From: Paraburkholderia caribensis
Lineage (GTDB): Bacteria > Pseudomonadota > Gammaproteobacteria > Burkholderiales > Burkholderiaceae
Length of the DNA stretch: 64,000 nt
Assembly: GCF_002902945.1 (NCBI RefSeq)
Contig: NZ_CP026102.1
Location: 434,001 to 498,000, forward strand
Direction of reading: 5' to 3'
Below the pieces are notes generated by a model. That model searched no databases. It was given only the letters and a program-made list of their open reading frames with translations, and was not told where the DNA came from. Each line of letters begins with the position of its first letter. Position 1 is the stretch's first letter. The translations under genes were made by a program, and so were the position numbers. Positions 18,396 through 26,546 of this stretch are shown in pieces.

Positions 18396-18907
18396 TTGTT
18401 TTGTTAATTCGATGTCGAACGGCCGAAGATGGCCGGCTTGCGGCAGTGCCGGGGGCAATTAGCTTACCGAACAACGGCCATTGGGCCAGGGTGGACGAGG
18501 GCTCCGCTAGCCGAATTGGATGACGACCTCAACAGGCCGGTCACGGCCGATTGGGTGAGGTCGCCAGCGGCCGCATAGTGGCACTCCAGATAGCGACCTG
18601 AATTTTGCTGACGGATCGGTTTAAAGAAAGTTGTCTGAGCGGAGTGGGTCGACTAGGGAAGTTCGGCGATCAGTCCGGGCCGCCCGTTCGTCGTCAGCCC
18701 ATGGATTTCCGGGTTCGGCCATTTCGAGGCATTCTCGTCGACCGCTTACATTGGTGACAATCGTCGGTCCCCGTTGACTGTAATCTCTTAGAGAGGCAAT
18801 ATGTCTGCATGAACTCCGACACTTTCAAATCCATGATGTGCACCATGACTGCCGAGGGCGAGTCGTGGGAATCGTGACGTTTATACATCACATATAGACT
18901 TCCTCAA
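18396..18907. other. Intergenic stretch, possible short transcript
   Basis: No gene of normal size. A 22-codon frame (18809-18877, peptide beginning MNSDTFKSMMC) lies directly before a strong terminator, preceded by GAGAGG and a TTGACT box at 18774. This could be a small RNA or leader peptide. The rest is GC-rich intergenic sequence without recognisable content. Confidence 0.3.
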
Positions 18908-18943
18908 CGGCCCCGCCAGTCATGACGGGGCCGAGTCTTTTTT
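18908..18943 (+). terminator. Rho-independent terminator
   Basis: CGGCCCCG (18908-18915) pairs with CGGGGCCG (18926-18933), followed by AGTC and six T (18938-18943). It acts on + strand transcripts. The nearest + strand gene ends at 18328, so it may end an unannotated short transcript. Confidence 0.8.
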
Positions 18944-19063
18944 AGTCGCTCCTAATTGCATTGGCGCAGATAGGAGTGGTTGCATGCATTACAAGAAACG
19001 TCTTGCCGTCTATCGGGGCTCTGCCCGTGTGTCGACTTGTTTGTTCGAGCCGGGGAGCGCGGC

Positions 19064-19540
19064 ATGGTGACGATACGAAAAGCGAATCGCCATGACATCT
19101 TCGACGCTTGGGATATCCGCAAAACCTCGGTGCATGCCGCGTGCGCCGAGTATTATCCCGAGGCGGCCCTTTCTGAATGGGTCGATGGAACGCTGACCGA
19201 TAAATGGGCCAGCGTTGTCGAAAACGACTTTTACGTTGCCGTCGACGAAGAACTAGTCGTTGGCACGGGAATGCTTACGGTCGCAAACGGGCAAATCGAC
19301 GCAATCTTTGTGCGGCCATCTCATATGGGACTGGGCATTGGACGCAAGATGCTGCAATTTCTCGAGGCGTTGGCCGGCGTGCATGGCGTTGCCGCAATGC
19401 GTCTCGATGCAACGCTAAACGCGGCAGCGTTCTATCGCCGTTGTGGTTGGACGGGAGACTCGGTATCGACCTACCGTAGCTCGCGTGGACTGGAATCGGC
19501 TTGCGTACCAATGACAAAGCATCTGACCGTGGGAGCGTAG
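19064..19540 (+). CDS. GNAT-family N-acetyltransferase
   Basis: A 158-residue protein with the GCN5-related acetyltransferase fold. The acetyl-CoA binding segment reads IFVRPSHMGLGIGRKML (about residues 83-99), preceded by the central strand ANGQIDAI and followed by MRLDATLNAAAFYRRCGW, the typical motif B end. The start is fixed by GGGGAG seven bases before the ATG at 19064; the in-frame extension upstream is not conserved-looking. Substrate unknown. It stands alone in the island and ends in a small hairpin. Confidence 0.88.
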   Translation: MVTIRKANRHDIFDAWDIRKTSVHAACAEYYPEAALSEWVDGTLTDKWASVVENDFYVAVDEELVVGTGMLTVANGQIDAIFVRPSHMGLGIGRKMLQFLEALAGVHGVAAMRLDATLNAAAFYRRCGWTGDSVSTYRSSRGLESACVPMTKHLTVGA

Positions 19541-19553
19541 GTCGCTACGCTCC
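19532..19553 (+). terminator. Hairpin at the end of the acetyltransferase gene
   Basis: GGAGCGTAG (19532-19540) pairs perfectly with CTACGCTCC (19545-19553) around GTCG. The stem includes the stop codon, and no T run follows, so termination here is uncertain. Confidence 0.4.
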
Positions 19554-19605
19554 GACGATTGCCAGCCCCATTCGGATCGTCCGTGGGTTGAGCCGAAGCT
19601 CCCTT

Positions 19606-19872
19606 TCAAGTGCATGCGGTGCGAATGCAATCCGGAATCGTGACCGCTTTGAGGTTTCGATCGGCTTGTTTGATGCACAACGCTCGAGTCGCGCGAAATT
19701 CGCAGACCGCCGTCTCTCCACAGGTTATGCGATGGCGCTGAATGAAGACCTTGTTGCGCCATTCTTGCGTGGATTTAGGAACTTCGAGCGATTCGCCGTA
19801 AGTGGCCGATGTATGGAAGCGGCTGTGAACTTCTAGAAGTGGCGTGCCTACGCAACCAGGCAGCGACGCCAT
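19606..19872 (-). pseudogene. 5'-truncated acyl-CoA thioesterase (4HBT type)
   Basis: About 88 codons match the C-terminal half of YbgC/4-hydroxybenzoyl-CoA thioesterases: PLLEVHSRFHTSATYGESLEV, then EWRNKVFIQRHRIT and CEFRATRALCI. The N-terminal half, which holds the catalytic Asp in the usual DPAG motif, is absent upstream in all frames. The length is about 60% of the normal 140-150 residues. It is a remnant inside the island. Confidence 0.6.
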
Positions 19873-20186
19873 TTCCCGCCACGGTCGTAACGCCCTTCAA
19901 CGCAAGGGTTTCGGTCACCGATTGACAATCGAGTGAGGGTAATTCAGGTTGTTCTGCAGCGGGCTGCAGAAGTCGAGACCAGGCATGCCAGTCCGCGGAA
20001 GATGACGGCTATCCCTTCACGAAACTCGGCGTCAGACGGTATACCGCGAGCGGTGCGAGCGGTTGCCGGCAATAGCGGAAATCTGCTGCGGGATTCGCCG
20101 GCCATGCATGGGTGCCGGGCCCACCCAGCGCAGCGAGTTGCCTGGGAGTGCACCGCTTAGGTAGCTCACTACGGTACGTAGCGCAA

Positions 20187-20461
20187 TGCCCCGCTCCCCG
20201 TTTGCAATCTCATCTGCACTCGACGGCGCAAGGGCACACCGAGATCGCGTCGGCCGGCATTCTGGACGTCGCAGTGTTCCATTCCGGTGCGGATGAATTG
20301 CGGCCCTTCGTTGCGGAGTTGCCGTTTGCTGTTGTTGCCGACCGGGCAAAAAGGTCTACGCAGAAATCGGTGTGGAAGCCTCGCCACGCGCATTGCTGAA
20401 CTCTGGCGCCTGGTCTCCCATCGTGCGTGGCGTGGATTGCCTGCCCGAAGTACCTGCCTGA
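20187..20461 (+). pseudogene. Fragment of an AhpC/TSA-like (peroxiredoxin-like) protein with frameshift
   Basis: One frame reads RLQSHLHSTAQGHTEIASAG, ILDVAVFHSGADELRPFVAE, LPFAVVADRAK; it is then interrupted at the A-run near 20346-20350 and continues in another frame as KVYAEIGVEASPRALLNSG to a stop at 20459-20461. Joined, these match the middle and end of thioredoxin-fold AhpC/TSA-like proteins. No N-terminal part or start is present, and one frameshift breaks it. It lies just before the TetR gene and near a whole peroxiredoxin gene of the same broad fold. Confidence 0.55.
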
Positions 20462-20484
20462 AAGCACTCATCTTTCATGGCACG

Positions 20485-21084
20485 TCAGTTCGGCGCATCC
20501 TCGGGCGGTACAAGCTGGGCGAGCGCTGGCGCAATCACCCCTTCCAGCAGCGCTTTTTCCGGACGAACGCGCGCCAGGACGCGAACACCCATCAGAACGC
20601 CAAGCAGGTGCCGGGCGAGGACTGCGGCCGGCTGTGATTGCGTAATGGTCCCGTCGGCCTGACCTGTTCTGATGCACCCGAGAAAAAAGCCTTCGATACG
20701 GGTAAGAACGCCGGCGATGATCTTCTGGAACTCAGCATCGTGCGGTGCCATCTCCAGGGCCGAGTTCACGAGCATACAACCCTTATGCTGGCGATCGTTC
20801 AACGAGCGGCGCAGGATCTCGTCGAAGAACGAGTGGATCGCCTCAAGGGGAGGGAGCGCTTCGCACCGCCGTATGCGGTTGCCTATGCTTTCGCTTACGT
20901 AGCGATCGAGCGCTGCCCGGAACAGGCCGCGCTTGTCTCCGTACGCGTTGTAAAGGCTTGCGGCGGTGAGACCTGTTTTCCCGGTGAGATCTTTCACCGA
21001 CGTCGCCTCGTAGCCGTGCCTCCAGAAGCACTGGACCGTTGCGTCCAGCACTGCGTCTTCGTCAAATTCCCTTGGTCTCGCCAT
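20485..21084 (-). CDS. TetR-family repressor
   Basis: A 199-residue regulator. The N-terminal helix-turn-helix (MARPREFDEDAVLDATVQC, then TSVKDLTGKTGLTAASLYN and YGDKRGLF, residues 1-52) is typical of the YxaF/AcrR-like TetR group, and the C-terminal helical domain binds an unknown ligand. The ATG at 21084 with AGGTGACAG upstream is preferred over a GTG at 21093. It is divergent from the peroxiredoxin/EamA/GST genes with 155 bp between starts, so it likely represses them. A thiol-reactive compound would be a natural inducer, but this is inferred. Confidence 0.9.
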   Translation of the reverse strand: MARPREFDEDAVLDATVQCFWRHGYEATSVKDLTGKTGLTAASLYNAYGDKRGLFRAALDRYVSESIGNRIRRCEALPPLEAIHSFFDEILRRSLNDRQHKGCMLVNSALEMAPHDAEFQKIIAGVLTRIEGFFLGCIRTGQADGTITQSQPAAVLARHLLGVLMGVRVLARVRPEKALLEGVIAPALAQLVPPEDAPN

Positions 21085-21239
21085 CTCTGTCACCTGGATC
21101 CATCATGGCGCAGCGAGCTTGCCAACTTCGCTGCGATGAGCGATTATAGAATGCGCGTTCTAAAACGAAAAGGGCGCGACCTGAATATAGCGGTGGGTGC
21201 ATGGTGCCCCGTGGAGGCATCGCGTGGAGGAGAAGAGTC

Positions 21240-21893
21240 ATGGGACTGCAGGCGCAACTGGACAGCTTCAGGGCGGAGTTCGCGCGCATTGCGCCATCCG
21301 GGCGCGTCGCGCTCTACGAGGCCAGGATCGACGAACTGCGTGCCACGTTCGCGCTGGACCAGGCAGTCGGAACTGGCGATGAAGCGCCGGACTTTTCGCT
21401 ACCGGACGTACATGGCAATCGGATCTCGCTTTCGGCACTGTTGCAGCACGGACCCGTCGTGCTTACGTTTTATCGCGGCGGATGGTGTCCCTACTGCAAT
21501 ATCCAGTTGCGGGCTTATCAGGCGATCCTTCCTGAGATGGCCGCGCTGGGCGCCCGGCTGGTCGCGATCTCGCCGCAGCTGCCCGACGGTTCGCTGACCA
21601 CTGCGCAGACAAACGCGCTAACCTTCGATATCCTGAGCGATGCAGGTAATTCCGTCGCGCGCCGCTTCGGACTGGTTTATGCACTGCCCGAGGATCTGCG
21701 TGAGGCACTGCGCTCGAACAACAAGGCGTTGCCAGCGATCAATGGCGACGGGAGCTGGGAATTGCCGGTTCCCGCCACCTATGTGATTGCTCCGGATGGG
21801 CGCATTGTGCTCGCCGGTATCGAGGCCGATTACCGCAAGCGGCTCGAACCGGATGCGATTCTCGCTGCCGTGAAAGCGCTTCTAGCGGCCTGA
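21240..21893 (+). CDS. AhpC/TSA-family peroxiredoxin-like protein
   Basis: A 217-residue thioredoxin-fold protein, probably a thiol peroxidase. The core is DEAPDFSLPDVHGNRISL (about residues 48-65), then VVLTFYRGGWCPYC with the peroxidatic Cys and a second Cys in a CxxC arrangement, then ARLVAISPQLPDGS and a C-terminal ATYVIAPDGRIVLAG. The start at 21240 has GGAGGAGAAG upstream. It is the first gene of an operon with an EamA transporter and a GST, all divergent from a TetR repressor, which points to defence against peroxides or electrophiles. Confidence 0.88.
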   Translation: MGLQAQLDSFRAEFARIAPSGRVALYEARIDELRATFALDQAVGTGDEAPDFSLPDVHGNRISLSALLQHGPVVLTFYRGGWCPYCNIQLRAYQAILPEMAALGARLVAISPQLPDGSLTTAQTNALTFDILSDAGNSVARRFGLVYALPEDLREALRSNNKALPAINGDGSWELPVPATYVIAPDGRIVLAGIEADYRKRLEPDAILAAVKALLAA

Positions 21894-21896
21894 TCG

Positions 21897-22877
21897 ATGG
21901 CAAGCGGCAAGGTATCGGTTGCGGCGGCCGTCGACCCTGAGCAGGCGCAGCGAAAAGCCTCACGCATACGACTGTCGGGATTCGCCTGGGCAGCGCTCAC
22001 GGTCATGATCTTCTCGGGCTGGTTTGTCGTGACACGGCTCGGTGTCACCCGCGAGCTTCGCATCTGGGACATTGCCGCGCTTAGGTTCGGCATTGGCGGC
22101 ATGCTTCTCGCGCCGACTGTCGTGCGCCGGGGCTCCCGCCTGTCTGCCGCCGCCTGGGGCGAGGGTTTGATATTTGCGGTGTTGTGGGGCGTGCCTTTCG
22201 TACTGCTCGTCGCACTCGGGTTGAAGCTGACTTCGGCGGCTCAGGCCGCGTCTGTCGCACCGACGTTGATGCCAGTCTTCGCCGGCGTGTTCGGTTGGGG
22301 TTTCCTGCGTGAGCGGCAGGGAAGGTCACGCTGGATCGGCTATGCGGCGATCATTACAGGGCTCGTTTGCCTGGCGGGTGCCGGTGTAGCAGCCCATGGC
22401 AAACCCAATCCTTTTGGCATGTTCGCACTGACGGCCGCTGCCGCGATGTGGGCCATCTATACGCTGCTGTTTCGACGCAGCGGCCTGACACCGATCCAGT
22501 CCGCTGCGCTGATCTGCCTCTGGTCGATGGCGCTTTATCTTCCAGTCTATCTGTTCCTCGGCCTCAGCCGGTTCAGCCTTGCCTCCCCGGGCGAGATCGC
22601 CTTGCAGGGGATTTATCAAGGCGTGCTGATGAGTGGCGTCGCGCTCATCACCTATAACCGGGCCGTTTCCCTGCTCGGCTCTTCGGCTGCCACTGCTGTC
22701 ATTGCGCTGCTTCCTGCTGTTGCCTCGGTTCTCGCCATACCCGTTCTCGGCGAAACGCCGTCGCTGGCTGAAGGTGTGTCGATCGTCATCATCGTTTTCG
22801 GTGTACTGCTCGCTTCCAGACCCGCGCCCGCGCGCATTGCAGCAGTGCCGCGTGCATCAACCCATTCGCAAACCTGA
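21897..22877 (+). CDS. EamA/DMT-family membrane transporter
   Basis: A 326-residue inner-membrane protein with ten predicted helices in two EamA repeats (about residues 30-165 and 178-312), typical of drug/metabolite exporters. Repeat features such as ALRFGIGGMLL, GVPFVLLVALGLKLTSAAQAA and AVIALLPAVASVLAIPVLGE are visible. It begins three bases after the stop of the peroxiredoxin gene, so the two are co-translated. In this operon an export role for a toxic metabolite is plausible; the substrate is unknown. Confidence 0.87.
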   Translation: MASGKVSVAAAVDPEQAQRKASRIRLSGFAWAALTVMIFSGWFVVTRLGVTRELRIWDIAALRFGIGGMLLAPTVVRRGSRLSAAAWGEGLIFAVLWGVPFVLLVALGLKLTSAAQAASVAPTLMPVFAGVFGWGFLRERQGRSRWIGYAAIITGLVCLAGAGVAAHGKPNPFGMFALTAAAAMWAIYTLLFRRSGLTPIQSAALICLWSMALYLPVYLFLGLSRFSLASPGEIALQGIYQGVLMSGVALITYNRAVSLLGSSAATAVIALLPAVASVLAIPVLGETPSLAEGVSIVIIVFGVLLASRPAPARIAAVPRASTHSQT

Positions 22878-22887
22878 AGGTACCGCC

Positions 22888-23592
22888 ATGATCCGCTTTT
22901 ACTTCCACCCCACGCCAAATCCGGCCAAGATTGCCCTGTTTCTCGAGGAGACGGGTCTTCCCTACGAGATGGTCCCCATCGATACGAGCAAGGGCGAGCA
23001 GCACACGCCGCAATTCCGCGCGATCAACCCCAACGGCAAGGTGCCTGCCATCGTCGATACAGACGGGCCGGGCGGCAAGGAAGCGCGTGTGTTCGACTCC
23101 ACGGCGATCCTGCTCTACCTGGCGGAGAAGACCGGCAAATTGCAGGGCGCACCGGAGGACAGACCCGAGCTGCTTTCGTGGCTCCTGTTCCTGGCATCCG
23201 GTCTGGGGCCATTCTCGGGCCAGGCAGTGCACTTCCAGTTCGCCGCGCCCGAAGGGCTCGACTATGCGGTGAACCGTTATCGACGTGAAGCCGAGCGCCA
23301 CTACCAGGTTCTGAACGACCATCTGGAAGGGCGGACGTACATCGTGGGTGAAACGTACACAATCGCGGATATATCGGCATGGGGATGGCTCGATCGCGCT
23401 TCGCGTGTGCTCAAGGGGGCCGACGATCCGCTGGGGTCGTTTCCCAACCTCAAGCGGCTGTTCGAAACAGTCGATGCACGCCCAGCGGCGGCCCGCGCCA
23501 GAGCAGTCGGCAAGGACTACGAGTTCAAGAAGGTCAACGACGAGGAGACCCGTCGCGCGCTGTTCCCGTCCAACTATCCGCTGGTTGCCTGA
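22888..23592 (+). CDS. Glutathione S-transferase
   Basis: A 234-residue cytosolic enzyme that joins glutathione to electrophiles or reduces disulfides. The thioredoxin-like N-terminal domain reads MIRFYFHPTPNPAKIALFLE with NGKVPAIVDTDG and FDSTAILLYLAEK (glutathione-binding cis-Pro and Ser region, about residues 50-80). The all-helical domain from about 90 contains YTIADISAWGW, the conserved capping motif. The ATG at 22888 has GAAGG upstream. It is the third gene of the peroxiredoxin operon. A degraded second GST lies right after it. Confidence 0.9.
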   Translation: MIRFYFHPTPNPAKIALFLEETGLPYEMVPIDTSKGEQHTPQFRAINPNGKVPAIVDTDGPGGKEARVFDSTAILLYLAEKTGKLQGAPEDRPELLSWLLFLASGLGPFSGQAVHFQFAAPEGLDYAVNRYRREAERHYQVLNDHLEGRTYIVGETYTIADISAWGWLDRASRVLKGADDPLGSFPNLKRLFETVDARPAAARARAVGKDYEFKKVNDEETRRALFPSNYPLVA

Positions 23593-23621
23593 ATCGGCAC
23601 TGAGCCGTTACGGAGAACTGC

Positions 23622-23975
23622 ATGGCTGATTCTCTCGACGATATTCCCCCGAAGGTCTGACCTGGAACAAACCCAACGGTGGCATCTTTGCGAACATCAA
23701 CCGACCGGTCGCCGGGCCGACGCATGAAAAGGTGCTGCCTGTCGGGCGCCATCCGCTGCAGCTTTATTCGCTGGGCACGCCCAATGGCGTAAAGGTCACG
23801 ATCCTGCTGGAGGAACTGCTCGCAGCCGGCTATTCGGCGGCCGAGTATGACGCCTGGCTGATCAGGATCGGCGAGGGTGAGCAGTTTGGCAGCGGCTTCG
23901 TGGACATCAATCCGAACTCGAAGATCCCCGCGTTGCTGGATCGCAGTGGGCTGCAGCCGTGTTATCGACGAAGCG
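23622..23975 (+). pseudogene. Truncated yghU-type GST, broken by one missing base
   Basis: The start reads MADSLDDIPPKV and hits TGA; restoring a single G after position 23658 gives PPKVWTWNKPNGG and then a long clean match to YghU/YfcG disulfide-bond reductases: FANINRPVAGPTHEKVLPVG, HPLQLYSLGTPNGVKVTILL, YDAWLIRIGEGEQFGSGFVD and INPNSKIPALLDRSG. Homology stops near 23975, losing the C-terminal two thirds, only about 150 bases before the right island border. The TGA is not a selenocysteine codon, because the frame changes across it. Confidence 0.8.
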
Positions 23976-24121
23976 GAGCGAGCAGCGCGGGCCGTGCGTG
24001 AATCAGCCGAGGGCCTGACAGGCCGGTCGATCCGTGGAAGTATGGGTACGATTATGGGTATCTGACGGTTCGTCGCGGTGGGAGTCATACCTGGCGGGGT
24101 TTTCCGGGCGGGAGTTGTAGT

Positions 24122-24144
24122 CGGCTGCCTTCCGCCCCAAGGGT
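24122..24144 (+). repeat. Right attachment-site repeat (attR), copy of the selC 3' end
   Basis: These 23 bases are identical to 1860-1882, the T-arm and acceptor end of selC plus ten bases. The bases before it do not match the tRNA, so there is no second gene. It marks the right end of the island, just after the yghU remnant. Confidence 0.85.
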
Positions 24145-24281
24145 CGTGGACTTGGTGGCTTCAGAAATTGTGGAGTTCATCAATCAATGTTGTTTGCGAC
24201 ACGACAGCGACCGCGAGTGCCGCCGCCTCCCATCAAGGTAGTTGCGGCTTTGGCGGATACGGACGCGGCCGAGGCAGTACT

Positions 24282-25466
24282 ATGCATGAGCCGTCACTTG
24301 TGGACGGCGCGCGTCCCGCCAGTGCATCCGCCGACACAATGTTCGACACGTTCCTGCTCGCGTTGCGCAATACGCTCGCCGCGTTCCGTGCGGAGCTGTC
24401 TTCGCGCGCCTTCCTGGCGCGACTGCGCCGTTGCACGGAAGCGGTGCTTGCGACGCTCCTTGCCATCTATGCAAGCCGATCATTGGGGCTGCCCGAAATC
24501 TGGTGGGCCGCGATCTGCGCGTTTTCGCTGACGGGCCTCACGCTCGGCGCCGCGCTCGATCTCGGCGTGCAGCAGATCGCCGGCACATTCGGCGGGACGG
24601 TCGCCGGGGTGCTGCTGTCGCGCTTCTGCGCGAACGACGTCGCACAGTTCGTGTTGCTCGTGGCGTGCCTGTCGGCCGCCGGGCTGTATCTGGCGACGAA
24701 GCGCTCAGCGGGCTACATGTGGATTCTGTCAACAGCGCTCGCACTCTACGTCGTGGCGACGACTCATGCGCAACCCGCTGCGGACCTGCGCAGCGTCGCG
24801 CAGGCGTTGTGGCTCAATGCGCTGGTCGGCACGACGGCTTACCTGGGCGTAACGCTGCCTGGTGCGGCGGTGATGTCGGTGCTCGATGCGCGCGACCCCG
24901 AAGCCAGCGCCGTCCGTCCCGCCGTCGCGCACGCGTTCACGGACCGGACTCTCGGTCGCGTGCCGCACACAATGATCGGTGCGATCACACTGTCGGTGCT
25001 GGCGTATCTCGCGTGGCGTTATCCCACCGACGGCTTCGCTCAGGCAATGACGACAGCCATCGTCGTGCTGATGGTTCCCGTCGATGCACAGGGCACGTGG
25101 TCGCTTTACCGCGTCGTACAGCGGATGTGCCACCGGCTGCTCGGCTGCGCGCTAGGCTGCGCCGTCGTGTTCGGCGTGCTGCCACTGACGGCGGGCAGCG
25201 TCGCGTACTGTCTGCTCGCCGTCAGCGTGTTCGTGTGGCTTTCATGCTATCTGCGCTTCGGGCACTCGGACATCAGCTATGCGGGCACGCAGTTCGGCGC
25301 GGTGGTCATCCTTGCGTTCGTGCATGACCGCTTGTGGCTCAGCGACGATGTCAGCCTCGCCTACCAGCGGCTGATAGGCATCGCAGCAGGCAACGTCGCG
25401 CTGGCCGTCGTACTGCTACTGGTGACGGCGGCCTGCGCCGTGTGGGCGCGCAAGCGTGCGTCATAG
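24282..25466 (+). CDS. FUSC-family inner-membrane transporter
   Basis: A predicted protein of about 394 residues related to the YccS/AaeB (fusaric acid resistance) group of aromatic-acid and drug exporters. It shows two hydrophobic blocks of about six helices each (roughly residues 45-190 and 235-390), a short arginine-rich entry FLARLRRCTEAVLATLLAIY and GVQQIAGTFGGTVAGVLL, which fits the conserved FUSC core. The large cytosolic domain of full AaeB proteins is absent. The ATG at 24282 has GAGGCAG upstream. It is the first intact gene to the right of the island and probably the old neighbour of selC. Confidence 0.82.
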   Translation: MHEPSLVDGARPASASADTMFDTFLLALRNTLAAFRAELSSRAFLARLRRCTEAVLATLLAIYASRSLGLPEIWWAAICAFSLTGLTLGAALDLGVQQIAGTFGGTVAGVLLSRFCANDVAQFVLLVACLSAAGLYLATKRSAGYMWILSTALALYVVATTHAQPAADLRSVAQALWLNALVGTTAYLGVTLPGAAVMSVLDARDPEASAVRPAVAHAFTDRTLGRVPHTMIGAITLSVLAYLAWRYPTDGFAQAMTTAIVVLMVPVDAQGTWSLYRVVQRMCHRLLGCALGCAVVFGVLPLTAGSVAYCLLAVSVFVWLSCYLRFGHSDISYAGTQFGAVVILAFVHDRLWLSDDVSLAYQRLIGIAAGNVALAVVLLLVTAACAVWARKRAS

Positions 25467-25562
25467 CGCTTTACACGTTGCCCCATGCGCCGGACCGTTC
25501 CTCGCTGTCCGTCGTTACGCGTGGACATCAACGGAAAAGCAGCGATCTGCTCACGCTCAATA

Positions 25563-25591
25563 ACAAGGCGAGCCGTTGCGGTTCGCCTTGT
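25563..25591. terminator. Hairpin between convergent genes
   Basis: ACAAGGCGA and TCGCCTTGT (9 bp, perfect) flank an 11-base loop between the FUSC gene (+) and the small gene at 25708 (-). It could end both transcripts, although neither side has a strong T run. Confidence 0.45.
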
Positions 25592-25707
25592 GCAGCGCCT
25601 GTTCATATGTCAACCGGTGCGGCAGTGTCGTCTGTCAATGTGGTTAAACGCCGACCTCGCCGCCCATTCAACCGAACAGGCCACGGCGTGATGCGCCGCC
25701 CTTTCGC

Positions 25708-26025
25708 TCAGTTCAAGTCTCGCGGCTGTGCCGCTCCGCTTTCCTCGGCGAGGCGGCGCAGCGTTGCGTTGAGCGCGGCGCTGTATTGCGGATCGTCCCA
25801 TCGGCGCTCCTGCACGCCAGACAACTCCTTTACCGCTGCTATCACTTCATCGCGCTGCGGGTGCGTACGCAGTATGAGCGCGGCCGTTGTGATCAGGAGA
25901 TCCGTTCGCGCATGCGCCTCGGCCTTCACTTCGTCTGCGCGTTTTTCCACCTTTGCGCGCCACCAGTCCGCGAGCAGCGCGGCGCCTATGGCGCAGACTA
26001 CGAGTAGTGTGAATACGAACTCCAT
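25708..26025 (-). CDS. Small membrane-anchored protein of unknown function
   Basis: A predicted protein of 105 residues. One N-terminal helix (FVFTLLVVCAIGAALLADWW) is followed by a soluble charged, mostly helical part (VEKRADEVKAEAHARTD, RTHPQRDEVIAAVKELSG) and a C-terminal segment with WDDPQYSAALNATLRRLAEE. I do not recognise the family. The start at 26025 gives the anchor directly; the longer in-frame extension is not protein-like. It is convergent with the FUSC gene. Confidence 0.6.
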   Translation of the reverse strand: MEFVFTLLVVCAIGAALLADWWRAKVEKRADEVKAEAHARTDLLITTAALILRTHPQRDEVIAAVKELSGVQERRWDDPQYSAALNATLRRLAEESGAAQPRDLN

Positions 26026-26546
26026 GGCGATTCCGTTTATCCGGGTTACTCGGGGGGCGCATGAAGCCCGGGCGTGCACCATACGTGAATCCGAACGGCC
26101 GGCACGGCGCGCGCCAAAAGCGGTGCTCATATATCTCCGGTCAATGCTGTCCCGATTGCACCAGCCACTACTTGCCTGGCAGGGAGTTTAGGCAATCATG
26201 CGTGTCAGCGAGTGACAAAGTGCGGACGATATTCGTCATGACTCGTCCTGTCCCGTTACGCGACCGGTGAGACGGCCACGCTCGCGTAACCGTACCAGTC
26301 CGATAATCAATCAATGCGTCAGGTAGGCGGCCCGTGCAAATACAGGTTATCGGAAACTTTGATAAGATCGTCCAACCGGCGGCGGGCTCGCGTGGTCCGA
26401 TTAAGCCTCCTTAACGAATCTCCCATTCTTGTCGACGGAGGCGCTGGGCATCAACGGCGCGCCGTATCGGCTACCTGCTAATACTTAGGTGGTTGCACCG
26501 CGGACAATTGAGCAGAAAGCCACGCATCACCCAGATGTATTTCATT
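26026..26546. other. Gene-free stretch of about 520 bp
   Basis: No supported gene on either strand, and no clear hairpin. It lies between two leftward genes and should hold the promoter of the gene starting at 26025; I cannot place it. Confidence 0.3.

Larger units (their letters stand above)
1860..24144. mobile_element. selC-inserted genomic island (about 22 kb), no integrase seen
   Basis: The island is bounded by direct repeats of the selC 3' end (1860-1882 and 24122-24144). Inside are functionally unrelated accessory modules (phosphonate use, type VI effector, redox enzymes), many orphan genes and several gene remnants; outside are selB/selC and FUSC/galU-type chromosomal genes. No integrase, transposase, relaxase or phage structural gene was found. 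Either the integrase was lost or it acts in trans, so the element is probably no longer self-mobile. That the whole span entered in one event is inference; successive insertions at the same site are equally possible. Confidence 0.75.

Noticed and set aside
21240..21893. Possible selenoprotein peroxiredoxin, because selB and selC are in the window
   Set aside because: The peroxidatic residue is encoded as Cys and no in-frame TGA is present.
23622..23660. In-frame TGA in a yghU-like gene near selC, considered as a selenocysteine codon
   Set aside because: Homology resumes in another frame after the TGA and one missing G explains it; the YghU position is Trp.
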